From positions 62,001-126,000 of the forward strand of contig NZ_VJOY01000004.1 of the NCBI RefSeq assembly GCF_007109405.1: a DNA stretch of 64,000 bases, given 5' to 3'. Position 1 is the stretch's first letter. Every line of letters begins with the position of its first letter. Position numbers and translations under genes: made by a program. The stretch is from Pseudomonas mangiferae (lineage in GTDB: Bacteria; Pseudomonadota; Gammaproteobacteria; Pseudomonadales; Pseudomonadaceae). The notes below the pieces were generated by a model. The model was not told the DNA's origin. It did not search any database and saw nothing but the letters and a program-made list of their open reading frames with translations. Shown here in pieces: positions 37,437 to 46,647 of this stretch.

Positions 37437-37664
37437 CTATAGCGCGTCAATAATGGCTCGCTCGCCTTTGGCGATCATCTTTGGAATGAAATCGGGATCG
37501 TCGGACGTTTTGGGAACATGGTGCTCACTGTAGATCCGCTCAACCTGCTCCATAAGGACTTGCGCGATCAGCTCCGCCTCCTTCGGTGCCCACCACTGGG
37601 ACAAACGCGCCATGACTGCGCAGCTAGCTCCCTGCGTCCCAATTTCCGCCAGCAGCGTTGCCAT
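37437..37664 (-). CDS. Small hypothetical protein on the reverse strand
   Basis: A 75-residue frame (ATG at 37664; a GTG start at 37742 would give 101 residues) encodes MATLLAEIGTQGASCAVMARLSQWWAPKEAELIAQVLMEQVERIY and a basic tail. It is predicted helical and no family is recognised. It lies convergent with the retron RT (20 bases between stops) and fills the gap before the SIR2 gene. It may be real or chance. Confidence 0.4.
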   Translation of the reverse strand: MATLLAEIGTQGASCAVMARLSQWWAPKEAELIAQVLMEQVERIYSEHHVPKTSDDPDFIPKMIAKGERAIIDAL

Positions 37665-37847
37665 GAGTTTCAGGTGATTATCAAACGTCGCGAACAGTCG
37701 AGTAATCCTTAAGGCCTTAACTCGGTGAATAGCAAGAGACACGCTACGCGAGCATCCCCAGACTGGCTACCCTTGAAAAGCACTTATGTTGCGGCCTTTC
37801 GCCGGCGGATTTATGCTGCGCGATGACCTAACACGGATGTTGAAAAA

Positions 37848-38696
37848 TTGAGCGAATTCTTCGAAATTGCCTACGCTGCCGCCTCCGGTCGGCTATGCCT
37901 ATTCACAGGTACCGGGTTCTCCAAAGCCGTTTCGGAGAATGAAGCTCCCAGTTGGCAGGGTTTGCTCGAATCAGTTTGTGACGTAACTACGGATCCCGAC
38001 GGTTTGATCAAAGCTTTGTTCCCGGCAAATGGGGTACACACATTAAGCCTTGAGGAAGCCGCTCAAGTGATTTCGATTGAGCTTTCGAAATCCGGTAAAA
38101 TCATACATGATGAGATTGCAACAAAAATCTCAAATATAGCACTAAAAGGCGACAACACTTCAATTGAAGATTTCCTATCAACAAAAAGCTATACGGTAGT
38201 TACAACTAATTATGACAAGCTAATTGAGCAGTTAGCACTTCCTAATGAATGTCAGTCTATAACGCCTGGGCTTCCTATACCCCGGTTGGACTCGAAAGTA
38301 AAAATATTCCACGTGCACGGATCTATCGATTCTCCTCGCAACATGGTTGTCACCTCGGATGATTACTTTCGCTTCATCAATGGTGAGTCATACTTCTCTA
38401 GAAAGCTGAGCACTGTACTACACGAAAATACTGTCGTAATCATCGGTTATTCCCTTGGCGACACAAATCTTAAAGCAATCATAAGTGACTATAAAGGCTT
38501 CTCTAAATCACATGTGATTGGCTCGAATATCTTTCTAGTATCCAGAGATCCGGTGGCTCAGCACATCAAGGACTACTACGGTCATTGCTATGGCATACGG
38601 GTGATGGATGGGACGCAAGTCCATGACTTCTTCAGATCCCTGAATCTCGCACTGCCGACCGCTGAAGCGAAGCTAGCAGGTTCTTGTCCAACTTAA
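37848..38696 (+). CDS. SIR2-like domain protein (putative NADase effector)
   Basis: This 282-residue protein is a single SIR2-fold domain: TGTGFSKAV (20-28, NAD-binding loop), VVTTNYDKLIE (117-127, catalytic-type Asn121), FHVHGSIDSP (154-163, His157) and VVIIGYSLGDTN (196-207). This SIR2-like subfamily supplies NAD-depleting effectors in several defence systems and is not the deacetylase branch. The start is TTG; no ATG gives a full domain. Base composition is clearly AT-rich compared with everything around it, including the retron, so it was probably acquired separately. It overlaps the next ORF by 13 bases. Confidence 0.85.
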   Translation: MSEFFEIAYAAASGRLCLFTGTGFSKAVSENEAPSWQGLLESVCDVTTDPDGLIKALFPANGVHTLSLEEAAQVISIELSKSGKIIHDEIATKISNIALKGDNTSIEDFLSTKSYTVVTTNYDKLIEQLALPNECQSITPGLPIPRLDSKVKIFHVHGSIDSPRNMVVTSDDYFRFINGESYFSRKLSTVLHENTVVIIGYSLGDTNLKAIISDYKGFSKSHVIGSNIFLVSRDPVAQHIKDYYGHCYGIRVMDGTQVHDFFRSLNLALPTAEAKLAGSCPT

Positions 38697-39151
38697 ACAA
38701 GGTAATTCATGAGGGTCATCACTTCACTGATGACTACCTCAGGATGGAGAGTTCTTTTTACGAAATAATTCCTGCAGTAGCAGCCTTGGGCCTCAGCATC
38801 GACGATCACCGGGTTGTCAAAATGCTTGGTGATATTATACAAAAAAAGAACACTCTCACACAGGAAAACAATGCTTGGCCTCAGTATGAGCACATTGCAC
38901 GATGGCTAGCATATCTAGCGTCGCTGCTTGAACTCCAGGGAACCTCAATAGAAAAAGTATTCCTAGATGCGACGTTGCGATCTATGACCAGTATGCGAAA
39001 AGAACTTTATAAAGGTTACTCTTGGCATGCATTTAAAAGTTGGCAGCATCGTTGGCCATCCCTGATTTCTTCGAATCGCGCCCTTATTCGGAGACACATT
39101 CATGCAAACACTGTATGGCCAGACGCATTATCAGTTGTCGCTAACGGCTAA
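38684..39151 (+). CDS. Uncharacterised SIR2-partner protein
   Basis: This 155-residue protein has no recognised family. It is predicted mainly helical, with conserved-looking segments FTDDYLRMESSFYEIIPAVAALGLSIDDHRVVKMLG and a W-rich C-terminal part (YSWHAFKSWQHRWPSL). It shares the AT-rich composition of the SIR2 gene and overlaps its end by 13 bases, using a TTG start with AGCAGG upstream (an internal ATG at 38744 is the alternative). The tight overlap suggests a two-gene module in which it senses, regulates or binds the SIR2 protein. Confidence 0.62.
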   Translation: MSNLNKVIHEGHHFTDDYLRMESSFYEIIPAVAALGLSIDDHRVVKMLGDIIQKKNTLTQENNAWPQYEHIARWLAYLASLLELQGTSIEKVFLDATLRSMTSMRKELYKGYSWHAFKSWQHRWPSLISSNRALIRRHIHANTVWPDALSVVANG

Positions 39152-39557
39152 TGTTCATGTTCCCCTACGAATACTTGTCTTCGCAAGGGACGGCATGGAA
39201 GGAAAAAACCAGCATAGAACCGAGATGAGCAACAGGGGGGTCTTATCCGCTGACACATCCCGCCAAGACGCCCTCAAAGCTCATGCTACGACTAGCGACG
39301 CCTTGCCGTTGTAGGTCATCGTTTGATGCCGGGCTTTCTCAGTCTTGGGCAATAGACCGTTTGGCGTGCTTCTCCTGGTGGCGTGTTATGCAGCTAAAAT
39401 TAGAATCCATCCTCATCGAATGAAGCTCGAAAGCGTTGTGACGCTTCATGCACCTTGGTGCACCATGGTGATATCCAAGGATCGCCAGCGTTCACTGAGA
39501 CTCCAGATAGCTTTAGGACTACACGGATACACACTTTCAGACGGTTTTTGTCTAATA
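39152..39557. other. Non-coding right end of the island
   Basis: No gene can be supported and no integrase remnant is visible. It contains the third TTGGTGCACC copy (39455-39464) and ends in TGTCTAATA (39549-39557), the inverted counterpart of the left end. Confidence 0.55.
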
Positions 39558-39564
39558 AGGGTTC
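39549..39564. other. Right attachment junction (attR)
   Basis: TGTCTAATA (element end) followed by AGGGTTC (39558-39564), the sequence shared with the left junction. Confidence 0.8.
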
Positions 39565-39584
39565 GATTCCCTTCGCCCGCTCCA
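39565..39584 (+). pseudogene. 3' part of interrupted tRNA-Gly(CCC)
   Basis: GATTCCCTTCGCCCGCTCCA completes the T-loop, T-stem, acceptor strand CGCCCGC (pairs perfectly with GCGGGCG at 31793-31799), discriminator and CCA of the host tRNA whose 5' part lies 7.7 kb away. Confidence 0.92.
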
Positions 39585-39592
39585 GATTCGAA

Positions 39593-39624
39593 CGAAAAGG
39601 CCCTGTCTCCACAGGGCCTTTTCG
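39593..39624. terminator. Terminator of the original tRNA-Gly transcript
   Basis: CGAAAAGGCCCTGT pairs perfectly with ACAGGGCCTTTTCG around a 4-base loop, 8 bases after the tRNA 3' end. The insertion has separated it from the tRNA promoter. Confidence 0.85.
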
Positions 39625-39849
39625 TTTCTGCGATTCTTGGGTCTTCCGCCGGATGGTCACGGTTTCCATGCCGGGCAATGGGATGATCGGCCGGGGTCAT
39701 GCTCGTGGCGCCGGCGTTCTGCCACTCGCCCGGGCCGTGAAGGCCCTGTCGCTTTTCCGCTCACGCCACCCAATCCATTCCACCAGCCTCTGGGCGTTCT
39801 GCGGCAGGCCGCACCGGATCATTCGCCTGGGCGTCCCCAGGGCATGAAA

Positions 39850-39871
39850 AAGGCCGCCCATGGGCGGCCTT
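39850..39871 (-). terminator. Terminator of pykA
   Basis: Perfect AAGGCCGCCCA/TGGGCGGCCTT stem followed on the minus strand by TTTTTCA, just after the pykA stop. Confidence 0.85.
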
Positions 39872-39887
39872 CGTTCGGCAGGCGGGA

Positions 39888-41339
39888 TCAGACCAGCGCT
39901 TCGCCCACGTGCAGCAGTTTCATGCTGTTGGTGCCGCCAATGGTGTGGTAGCTGTCGCCCTTGGTCAGGATCACCCAGTCGCCGGTTTCCACCAGGCCGC
40001 GCTTGAGCAGTTCGTCCACTGCCGCCTGGCTGACGCTTTCGCTGCGGGCTTCCGCCGGGTCGAAGGGGACGGTGTAGACGCCACGGAACATCGCCACCCG
40101 CGCCTGGGTTTCGCGGCTCGGGCAGAAGGCGTAGATCGGTACCGCGGAGCGAATCCGCGACATGATCAGCGGAGTGAAGCCACTCTCGGTGAGGGCGATG
40201 ATGGCCTTGACCCCCGGGAAGTGGTTGGCGGTGAACATGGCCGCCAGGGCGATGCTCTCATCGCAGCGGCTGAAGGTGTGGCCCAGGCGATGGCTGGACT
40301 TCTGGCTGGTAGGCTGGCGCTCGGCGCCCAGGCACACCCGGGCCATGGCTTTCACCGCCTCCACCGGGTAGGCGCCGGCGGCGCTTTCCGCGGAAAGCAT
40401 CACCGCGTCGGTGTAGTCCAGCACGGCGTTGGCCACGTCGGAGACTTCCGCGCGGGTCGGCATCGGGCTGGAGATCATGGACTCCATCATCTGGGTCGCG
40501 GTGATCACCACTTTGTTGTAGCGGCGGGCGTGCAGGATGATCTTCTTCTGGATGCCCACCAGCTCGGCGTCGCCGATCTCCACGCCCAGGTCGCCGCGGG
40601 CCACCATCACCGCGTCGCTGGCGCGGATCAGGCCGTCCAGCGCTTCGTCGTCCGCCACCGCCTCGGCCCGCTCGATCTTCGCTACCAGCCAGGCGCTGCC
40701 GCCGGACTCGTCCCGCAGGCGGCGGGCCAGGTCCATGTCGGCCGCGTCACGGGGGAAGGAGACCGCCAGGTAGTCCAGGTCCATTTCCGCGGCCAGCTTG
40801 ATGTCGGCCTTGTCCTTGGCGGTCAGGGCCGGCGCGGTCAGGCCACCGCCGCGGCGGTTGATGCCCTTGTTGTCCGACAGCGGCCCGCCGATCAGCACCA
40901 CGCAGTGCAGTTCGTCGGCGGTCGTGGCTTCCACCCGCATCACCACGCGGCCGTCGTCCAGCAGCAGCTCGTCGCCGACGCCGCAGTCCTTCACCAGGTC
41001 CGGGTAGTCGATGCCGACCACTTCGCGGGTGCCGGCATCGCGGGGGTGGGTCACGGAGAAACGGAAGCGCTCGCCTTCGTGCAGCTCGATGCGCTTGTCG
41101 ATGAACTTGGCGATGCGGATCTTCGGCCCTTGCAGGTCGCCAAGCAGGGCGACGAAGCGCCCGTGCTTGGCTGCCAGTTCCCGTACCAGCCGCGCCCGCG
41201 CCTTGTGTTCCTCGGGGGTGCCGTGGGAGAAGTTCAGGCGGGCGACGTCGATCCCGGCGAGGATCAGTTGCTCGAGGACTTCGGGCGAGTTGCTCGCCGG
41301 GCCGAGGGTGGCGACGATTTTGGTGCGGCGGACGGTCAT
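39888..41339 (-). CDS. pykA: Pyruvate kinase
   Basis: This 483-residue glycolytic enzyme converts PEP and ADP to pyruvate and ATP. It begins MTVRRTKIVATLGPASNSPE and has the substrate/metal motifs ARLNFSHG and MVARGDLGVEIGDAE, plus the C-terminal allosteric domain ending WVILTKGDSYHTIGGTNSMKLLHVG. Length fits bacterial PykA. It flanks the defence island; the gene and its terminator are intact. Confidence 0.97.
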   Translation of the reverse strand: MTVRRTKIVATLGPASNSPEVLEQLILAGIDVARLNFSHGTPEEHKARARLVRELAAKHGRFVALLGDLQGPKIRIAKFIDKRIELHEGERFRFSVTHPRDAGTREVVGIDYPDLVKDCGVGDELLLDDGRVVMRVEATTADELHCVVLIGGPLSDNKGINRRGGGLTAPALTAKDKADIKLAAEMDLDYLAVSFPRDAADMDLARRLRDESGGSAWLVAKIERAEAVADDEALDGLIRASDAVMVARGDLGVEIGDAELVGIQKKIILHARRYNKVVITATQMMESMISSPMPTRAEVSDVANAVLDYTDAVMLSAESAAGAYPVEAVKAMARVCLGAERQPTSQKSSHRLGHTFSRCDESIALAAMFTANHFPGVKAIIALTESGFTPLIMSRIRSAVPIYAFCPSRETQARVAMFRGVYTVPFDPAEARSESVSQAAVDELLKRGLVETGDWVILTKGDSYHTIGGTNSMKLLHVGEALV

Positions 41340-41518
41340 GCGAAAGCTCCAGTTTCCAGGCAGACCCGGAGGCTACTACGGTGCGCCGCTGTAGTCATTT
41401 ACCGCCTCCACTACCTCGTTCGGCGAGGGAATCGGCCTTTCCCGTGGCGAAGCCCTGCAGCTTTCCCGCGCGCGAACGATACACTGGCAGTGTCTTTTTC
41501 CGGCGCGGAGGAACATCC

Positions 41519-41893
41519 ATGCGCATCCTGAGCGTCCTGCTGCTGACCCTGCTCGCCAGCGGTTGCACCCGCTGGTCCCTGGACCATCATTTGAACGCCG
41601 CCTACCGCGCGTACAACCGCGACAATTGCGAACAGGCCCTGCTGGACCTGTCCCAGGCCGACCGCCTGAGCCGCTCGCGGCCGGCGGTGCAGCCGGAAAT
41701 TTCCCTGTTGCGGGGGCAGTGCCTGGAGCGCCAGAAACTGTACGTGGACGCGGCGCGCACCTACGATTTCATCATCGCCCGCTACCCCCGCAGCGAGTAT
41801 GCTTACCGCGCCAGGGCTCGCCTGGACACCCTCGAACAGCTTGGTCATCTGCGCGGCTCGACGTCCGCCGTAGCCCATCCGGCGTCGCTCTGA
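41519..41893 (+). CDS. Small TPR-like lipoprotein
   Basis: This 124-residue protein has a lipoprotein signal (MRILSVLLLTLLASGC, lipobox LASGC with the lipidated cysteine at residue 16). The mature part has two TPR-like helical repeats (AYRAYNRDNCEQALLDLSQADRL; CLERQKLYVDAARTYDFIIARYPRSEYAYRARARL). It probably acts as a protein-protein adaptor on the outer membrane. GGAGGA is 7 bases before the ATG, which rules out the longer frame. Confidence 0.85.
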   Translation: MRILSVLLLTLLASGCTRWSLDHHLNAAYRAYNRDNCEQALLDLSQADRLSRSRPAVQPEISLLRGQCLERQKLYVDAARTYDFIIARYPRSEYAYRARARLDTLEQLGHLRGSTSAVAHPASL

Positions 41894-41930
41894 GCGACCG
41901 CTTGGCGCGGCGCGGAGCCGTTCCGGGAGA

Positions 41931-42362
41931 ATGAACGTGCGTTACCTGCCGCTGTTGTGCATTCTCTGCGTACCGGTCCTGACCGGCGCCGACATCTACC
42001 GCTGGACCGATGCCCAGGGGCGGGTGCACTTCGGCGAGCAACCGGGCCAGGGCGCTACCCAGGTCCAGGTGAAGCCGCAGGTGGTGGAGCGCGATTCCGA
42101 CACCCGCGCTCGCCAGGAGCGGCTGGAGCGCTTCAACGATGCGCGGCAGCAGGAGAAGGCCCAGGCCGCGCAGAACGCCGCGGCGCAGCGACAGAAACAG
42201 GATCAGACGTGCCGCCAGTTGCGCAACCAGCTGGCGGAGATTGCTAAGGACGGCCAGTACTTCAGCCAGGATGGCAAAGGCGAAAGGCGTTATTACAGCA
42301 GCGACGAGATCGACACCGCCCGTCGAAAACTCAACGCGCAGATCGCCAGCCAATGCGGCTAG
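41931..42362 (+). CDS. DUF4124 domain periplasmic protein
   Basis: This 143-residue protein has a signal peptide (MNVRYLPLLCILCVPVLTGA), then the DUF4124 motif DIYRWTDAQGRVHFGEQP at residues ~20-38, then a charged helical/coiled-coil segment rich in Q, A and R with two late cysteines. Function is unknown; the family is exported and common in pseudomonads. It starts 38 bases after the lipoprotein gene. Confidence 0.85.
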   Translation: MNVRYLPLLCILCVPVLTGADIYRWTDAQGRVHFGEQPGQGATQVQVKPQVVERDSDTRARQERLERFNDARQQEKAQAAQNAAAQRQKQDQTCRQLRNQLAEIAKDGQYFSQDGKGERRYYSSDEIDTARRKLNAQIASQCG

Positions 42363-42422
42363 CGATTGGTCCGAGGCAGTAGTGCGGCCATACTGAATGG
42401 CCATCCATAGCGATTTGCCATT

Positions 42423-42782
42423 ATGCCCATGCAACGTCGAATCGACCGTCACCAGTTGCCGTATTACCTCAAGGTCTTCAACCGCGTCACCGACAAGCCG
42501 ATGGGCTACATCGGCAACCTTTCCCTGGACGGGATGATGCTGATCAGCCAGCTGCCGATGCTGGTGGGTGGGTGTTTCGACATGCGCCTGAAGATTCCCG
42601 GCCAGGACAGCCAGGTGCATCACATCGACCTGTGCGCCACCTGCCAGTGGTGCCAGGAAGACGTCACCCCCGGCCACTACGATTCCGGTTTCGCCCTGGT
42701 CATCTCGCCGCCCGAGTACGTCGAGATGATCGAGACCCTGCGCCACTACTTCAGCTTTCGCGCCCTGGCCGCGTCCGCCTGA
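42423..42782 (+). CDS. PilZ-domain protein
   Basis: This 119-residue single-domain protein has the c-di-GMP-binding signature split as QRRIDRHQL (residues 4-12; RxxxR-type) and GNLSLDGMML (32-41; N-x-S-x-x-G). It is probably a c-di-GMP effector. The diguanylate cyclase 12 kb away could supply the ligand, but no direct link is shown. Confidence 0.85.
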   Translation: MPMQRRIDRHQLPYYLKVFNRVTDKPMGYIGNLSLDGMMLISQLPMLVGGCFDMRLKIPGQDSQVHHIDLCATCQWCQEDVTPGHYDSGFALVISPPEYVEMIETLRHYFSFRALAASA

Positions 42783-42965
42783 CGTCACCCGACGGCTGCC
42801 GCCGTTCTCTTCCCTTCACATGGATGTGATCGCGCACCCGCGCAGCGCTGACGGCTGCGTGCGTTTTCTCGTTCCCGTCGATCCGGCCATGGACCGGGAC
42901 CGGGCCGCGCGTGGGGCTCTGCGTTCACGGCCCATTTCCTGGACAACGGATTGAGCCCGGCCGGG

Positions 42966-44293
42966 CTAGAGGACGCCGGCCTTCTTCCAGGCCAGGTAGC
43001 GCCCTACCAGTTCGGGCCCCAGCTCACCGGGGCGGACGTCGAGCACCGGGACGCCATGGGCCACCAGGCGCTCGTGCAGGCCGGCGCGGGCGTTCAGGTA
43101 GTCCACCGTGCCGCAGTAGGCGAGGGCCTGCTGGTAGCCTTGCACCGGCTCGTGGCGCAGGTGGTCGAGCACATCCTCCCGCAGGCTGGCCACCAGCACA
43201 CGGTGCTGGCGGGTCAGGCGCTTGAGTGCGCCCAGCAGTTCCTCGTCGTCCTCGTCCCGCAGGTTGGTCACCAGCACCACCAGGGCGCGCCGGCGCTGGC
43301 GGGCGAGCAGTTGCTGGGTCGCGACGGCGAAGTCGGCCGGGCGGCGGGTGCTGTCCAGGTCGTAGACCGCGTTCAGCAGGACATTGAGCTGGGCCGCGCC
43401 CTTCACCGGCGCCAGGTAGCGGTCGCGCTCGCCGGCGAAGGTGGACAGGCCCACCGCGTCGCCCTGGCGCAGGGCCACGTAGCTGAGCAGCAGACAGGCA
43501 TTGAGGGCATGGTCGAAGTGCGCCAGCTCGCCATCGTGACTGCGCATGCGCCGCCCGCAGTCCAGCAGGAAGACGATCTGCTGGTTGCGCTCGTCCTGGT
43601 ACTCCCGGGTGATGGGGGTGCGCTTGCGCGCGGTGGCTTTCCAGTCGATCTGCCGCAGCGTGTCACCGTCGCGGAACTCCCGCAGCTGGTGGAATTCCAG
43701 GCCGAGGCCACGCCGGGGACGCTGGCGGATGCCGTTCTGGCTGAGCCAGTCATCCACCGCCATCAACTGGCCGCCGTACAGTCGGGCGAAATCCGGGTAG
43801 ACCCGGGTGGCGTCGAGGCACTCGGCGAAGCGCCGGCCACTCCACAGGCCCAGGGGGCTGGGCAACTCCAGTTCGCAACGAGGGAAGACGAAATGGCCAC
43901 GGCGCAGCGGGCGTACCCGGTAGTCGAACGCCGTGGTCTCGCCAGGCCGCAGCTCGACCCGCCGGGGCAGGTTCTCCGCGTCCATACCGGCCGGCACGTG
44001 GTCGATCACATCAACGCGACTGGCGCGGCTGAGGTCGTGCTGCAGGGTCAAGCGCACCTCGCTCCAGCGTCCCAGGGGCAGGTGCCCGGGAAGCAGGCGC
44101 TCGACCCGGGGTGTCGGCAGGCGGCGCAGGCGCCAGGCATCCGCGGCAGCCAGCGCCGCCAGGGCCAGCAGCGCGCCCCACCAGGCCTGGGTCGCCACCG
44201 CCGGGACCGCGATGCCCAGGGCCGAGAGGGTACCCAGCAGCAGCGCCAGGCCCGCGAGGACGGCGACGGCGGCGAGCAGTGCGCGCGACGGTC

Positions 44294-44297
<4 letters not shown>
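42966..44297 (-). CDS. DUF58 domain protein (MoxR system)
   Basis: This 443-residue protein has two N-terminal transmembrane helices (~7-55) and a cytosolic DUF58/vWA-like domain: GTLRQIDWKATARKRTPITREYQDERNQQIVFLLDCGRRM, with a degenerate MIDAS-type DCGRRM. It is the last gene of the coupled operon and overlaps moxR by 4 bases (ATGA). In MoxR systems this type of protein works with the AAA ATPase in metal insertion or protein assembly; the client here is unknown. Confidence 0.9.
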
Positions 44298-45402
<1,105 letters not shown>

Positions 45403-45406
<4 letters not shown>

Positions 45407-46647
45407 AGGGCATTCCTGAGGCTTTGCAGGTGGGCGACCTGCCGGGTGAAGTCGGCGGCGGACAAGCGTTGCCGGGGCAACGGCCGCATGGCCTGGCTGA
45501 TGGTGCGGCTGGGCAGGCGGGTCAGGCGACCCAGCACCTGCCACTGCTCGGCCACCGGCAACCGTTCGAAACCGGGGTGGCGCCGCCGCGCGCGGCGCTG
45601 GATGTCCCGCTGCAGCCCGCCCAGCAGGCTGTGCTGGCCGCTGCGGCGGAGCAGGAAGTCGGCGCCGGCGCGCACATGTTCTTCCAGTTGACGCCGCGCG
45701 GCGGGCGCCGGGGCCAGCACCGGTCCCTGACGGCGGCCCAGGTGCCAGAGCGCCAGGGCCACCAGCAGGCCGAGGGCCGCCAGGGCCTGGGGGAAGTGGC
45801 GCAGCAGCAGGCTGAACAGATCGTCGTGGTCGGCACGGTAGAGCAGGGTGACCTCGCTGTCCTGGCTCAGGTACCAGAGCAGCCAGGCATTGTCGTACTG
45901 GCTGATGTTCTCGTTGTCCCAGATCCACGGGTCACTGAGCACGGTGACCAGGCCATCGCCGTGGTACAGCTGCAGCATGTGGGTGGCGGCCGCGCTGTTG
46001 GCCCAGGCGTGGGCGCGGTCCTCGCTGTCGTACAGGTGGTAGTCGGTGTCGAAGGAGAAGTAGGCCGGCTCGTCCTCGTTCTCCAGGTACAGCTTGGTCA
46101 GCTGGGGAAACGGGTCCACCGCTTGCTCGTCTTGCTCGTCGCCCTTGGGGGCGGCGGCCTCGGTCTGCGGGGCGTCGGGAGCGTCACCGTCGGTCTCGGT
46201 CGATTCGTCGGACGACTCTTCGTCCAGGTCCTCGCTCAGGTATTGCTGGATGCCCAGGCGGTCCAGCAGCGGGTCACCGCTCTCGCCGGTCTTCTCGTCG
46301 TATACCCGCTCGGCGATGAACAGCAGGTGGCCGCCCTTCGCCGCCCAGGCCAGCAACTGGTCGGCCTGGCGTGGGGTCATGCGGCTGCGTTCGCCCAGCA
46401 GCATCAGGGTCTGGCCCGGCGCGGGCAGGTGGTCGATGACATCCACGCCATCGGCGCGGCGGACCGTAACCTCACGCTGGCGCAGGAAGCGTTCTGCCGC
46501 CAGGTACGGATTGGCGGCCACCTCCGGCGCCGGGCCATGGTCAATGGTGGTCTGGTAGGGCTGCAGGCGGTCCAGCGCGTAGATGGCCAGGAGCCCGAGC
46601 AGCAGCGCCCCGAGGGCGCCAAGGATGAACCAGGAGCGCCGCGTCAT
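45403..46647 (-). CDS. DUF4350 domain membrane protein
   Basis: This 414-residue protein has an N-terminal helix (6-26), a periplasmic DUF4350 domain (QTTIDHGPAPEVAANPYLAAERFLRQ onward) with a long acidic insert (DLDEESSDESTETDGDAPDA), a second membrane helix (~315-335, ALAALGLLVALALWHLG) and a basic cytosolic tail. It is translationally coupled on both sides within the MoxR operon. No enzymatic motif is seen. Confidence 0.87.

Larger units (their letters stand above)
31847..39557. mobile_element. 7.7-kb defence island inserted in tRNA-Gly(CCC), integrase-less
   Basis: The island lies exactly between the two halves of a host tRNA-Gly(CCC). Its ends are 9-base imperfect inverted repeats (TATTGGACA left, TGTCTAATA right), and the 7-base AGGGTTC is duplicated at the junctions. 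It is visibly AT-richer than the flanks, most strongly from 37.8 to 39.2 kb. Cargo in order: tRNA-Gly(CCC), AbiTii, alpha/beta hydrolase (reverse), retron effector, retron RT, small reverse ORF, SIR2 protein and partner. I found no integrase, transposase or excisionase, so it is either decayed or mobilised in trans. Confidence 0.85.

Noticed and set aside
31847-39557. Prophage or ICE
   Set aside because: No structural, replication, conjugation or integrase genes are present; only defence-type cargo and a tRNA.
39345-39847. Small ORFs across the island's right end and tRNA 3' part
   Set aside because: They run through the tRNA fragment and terminator, lack ribosome-binding sites and family similarity.
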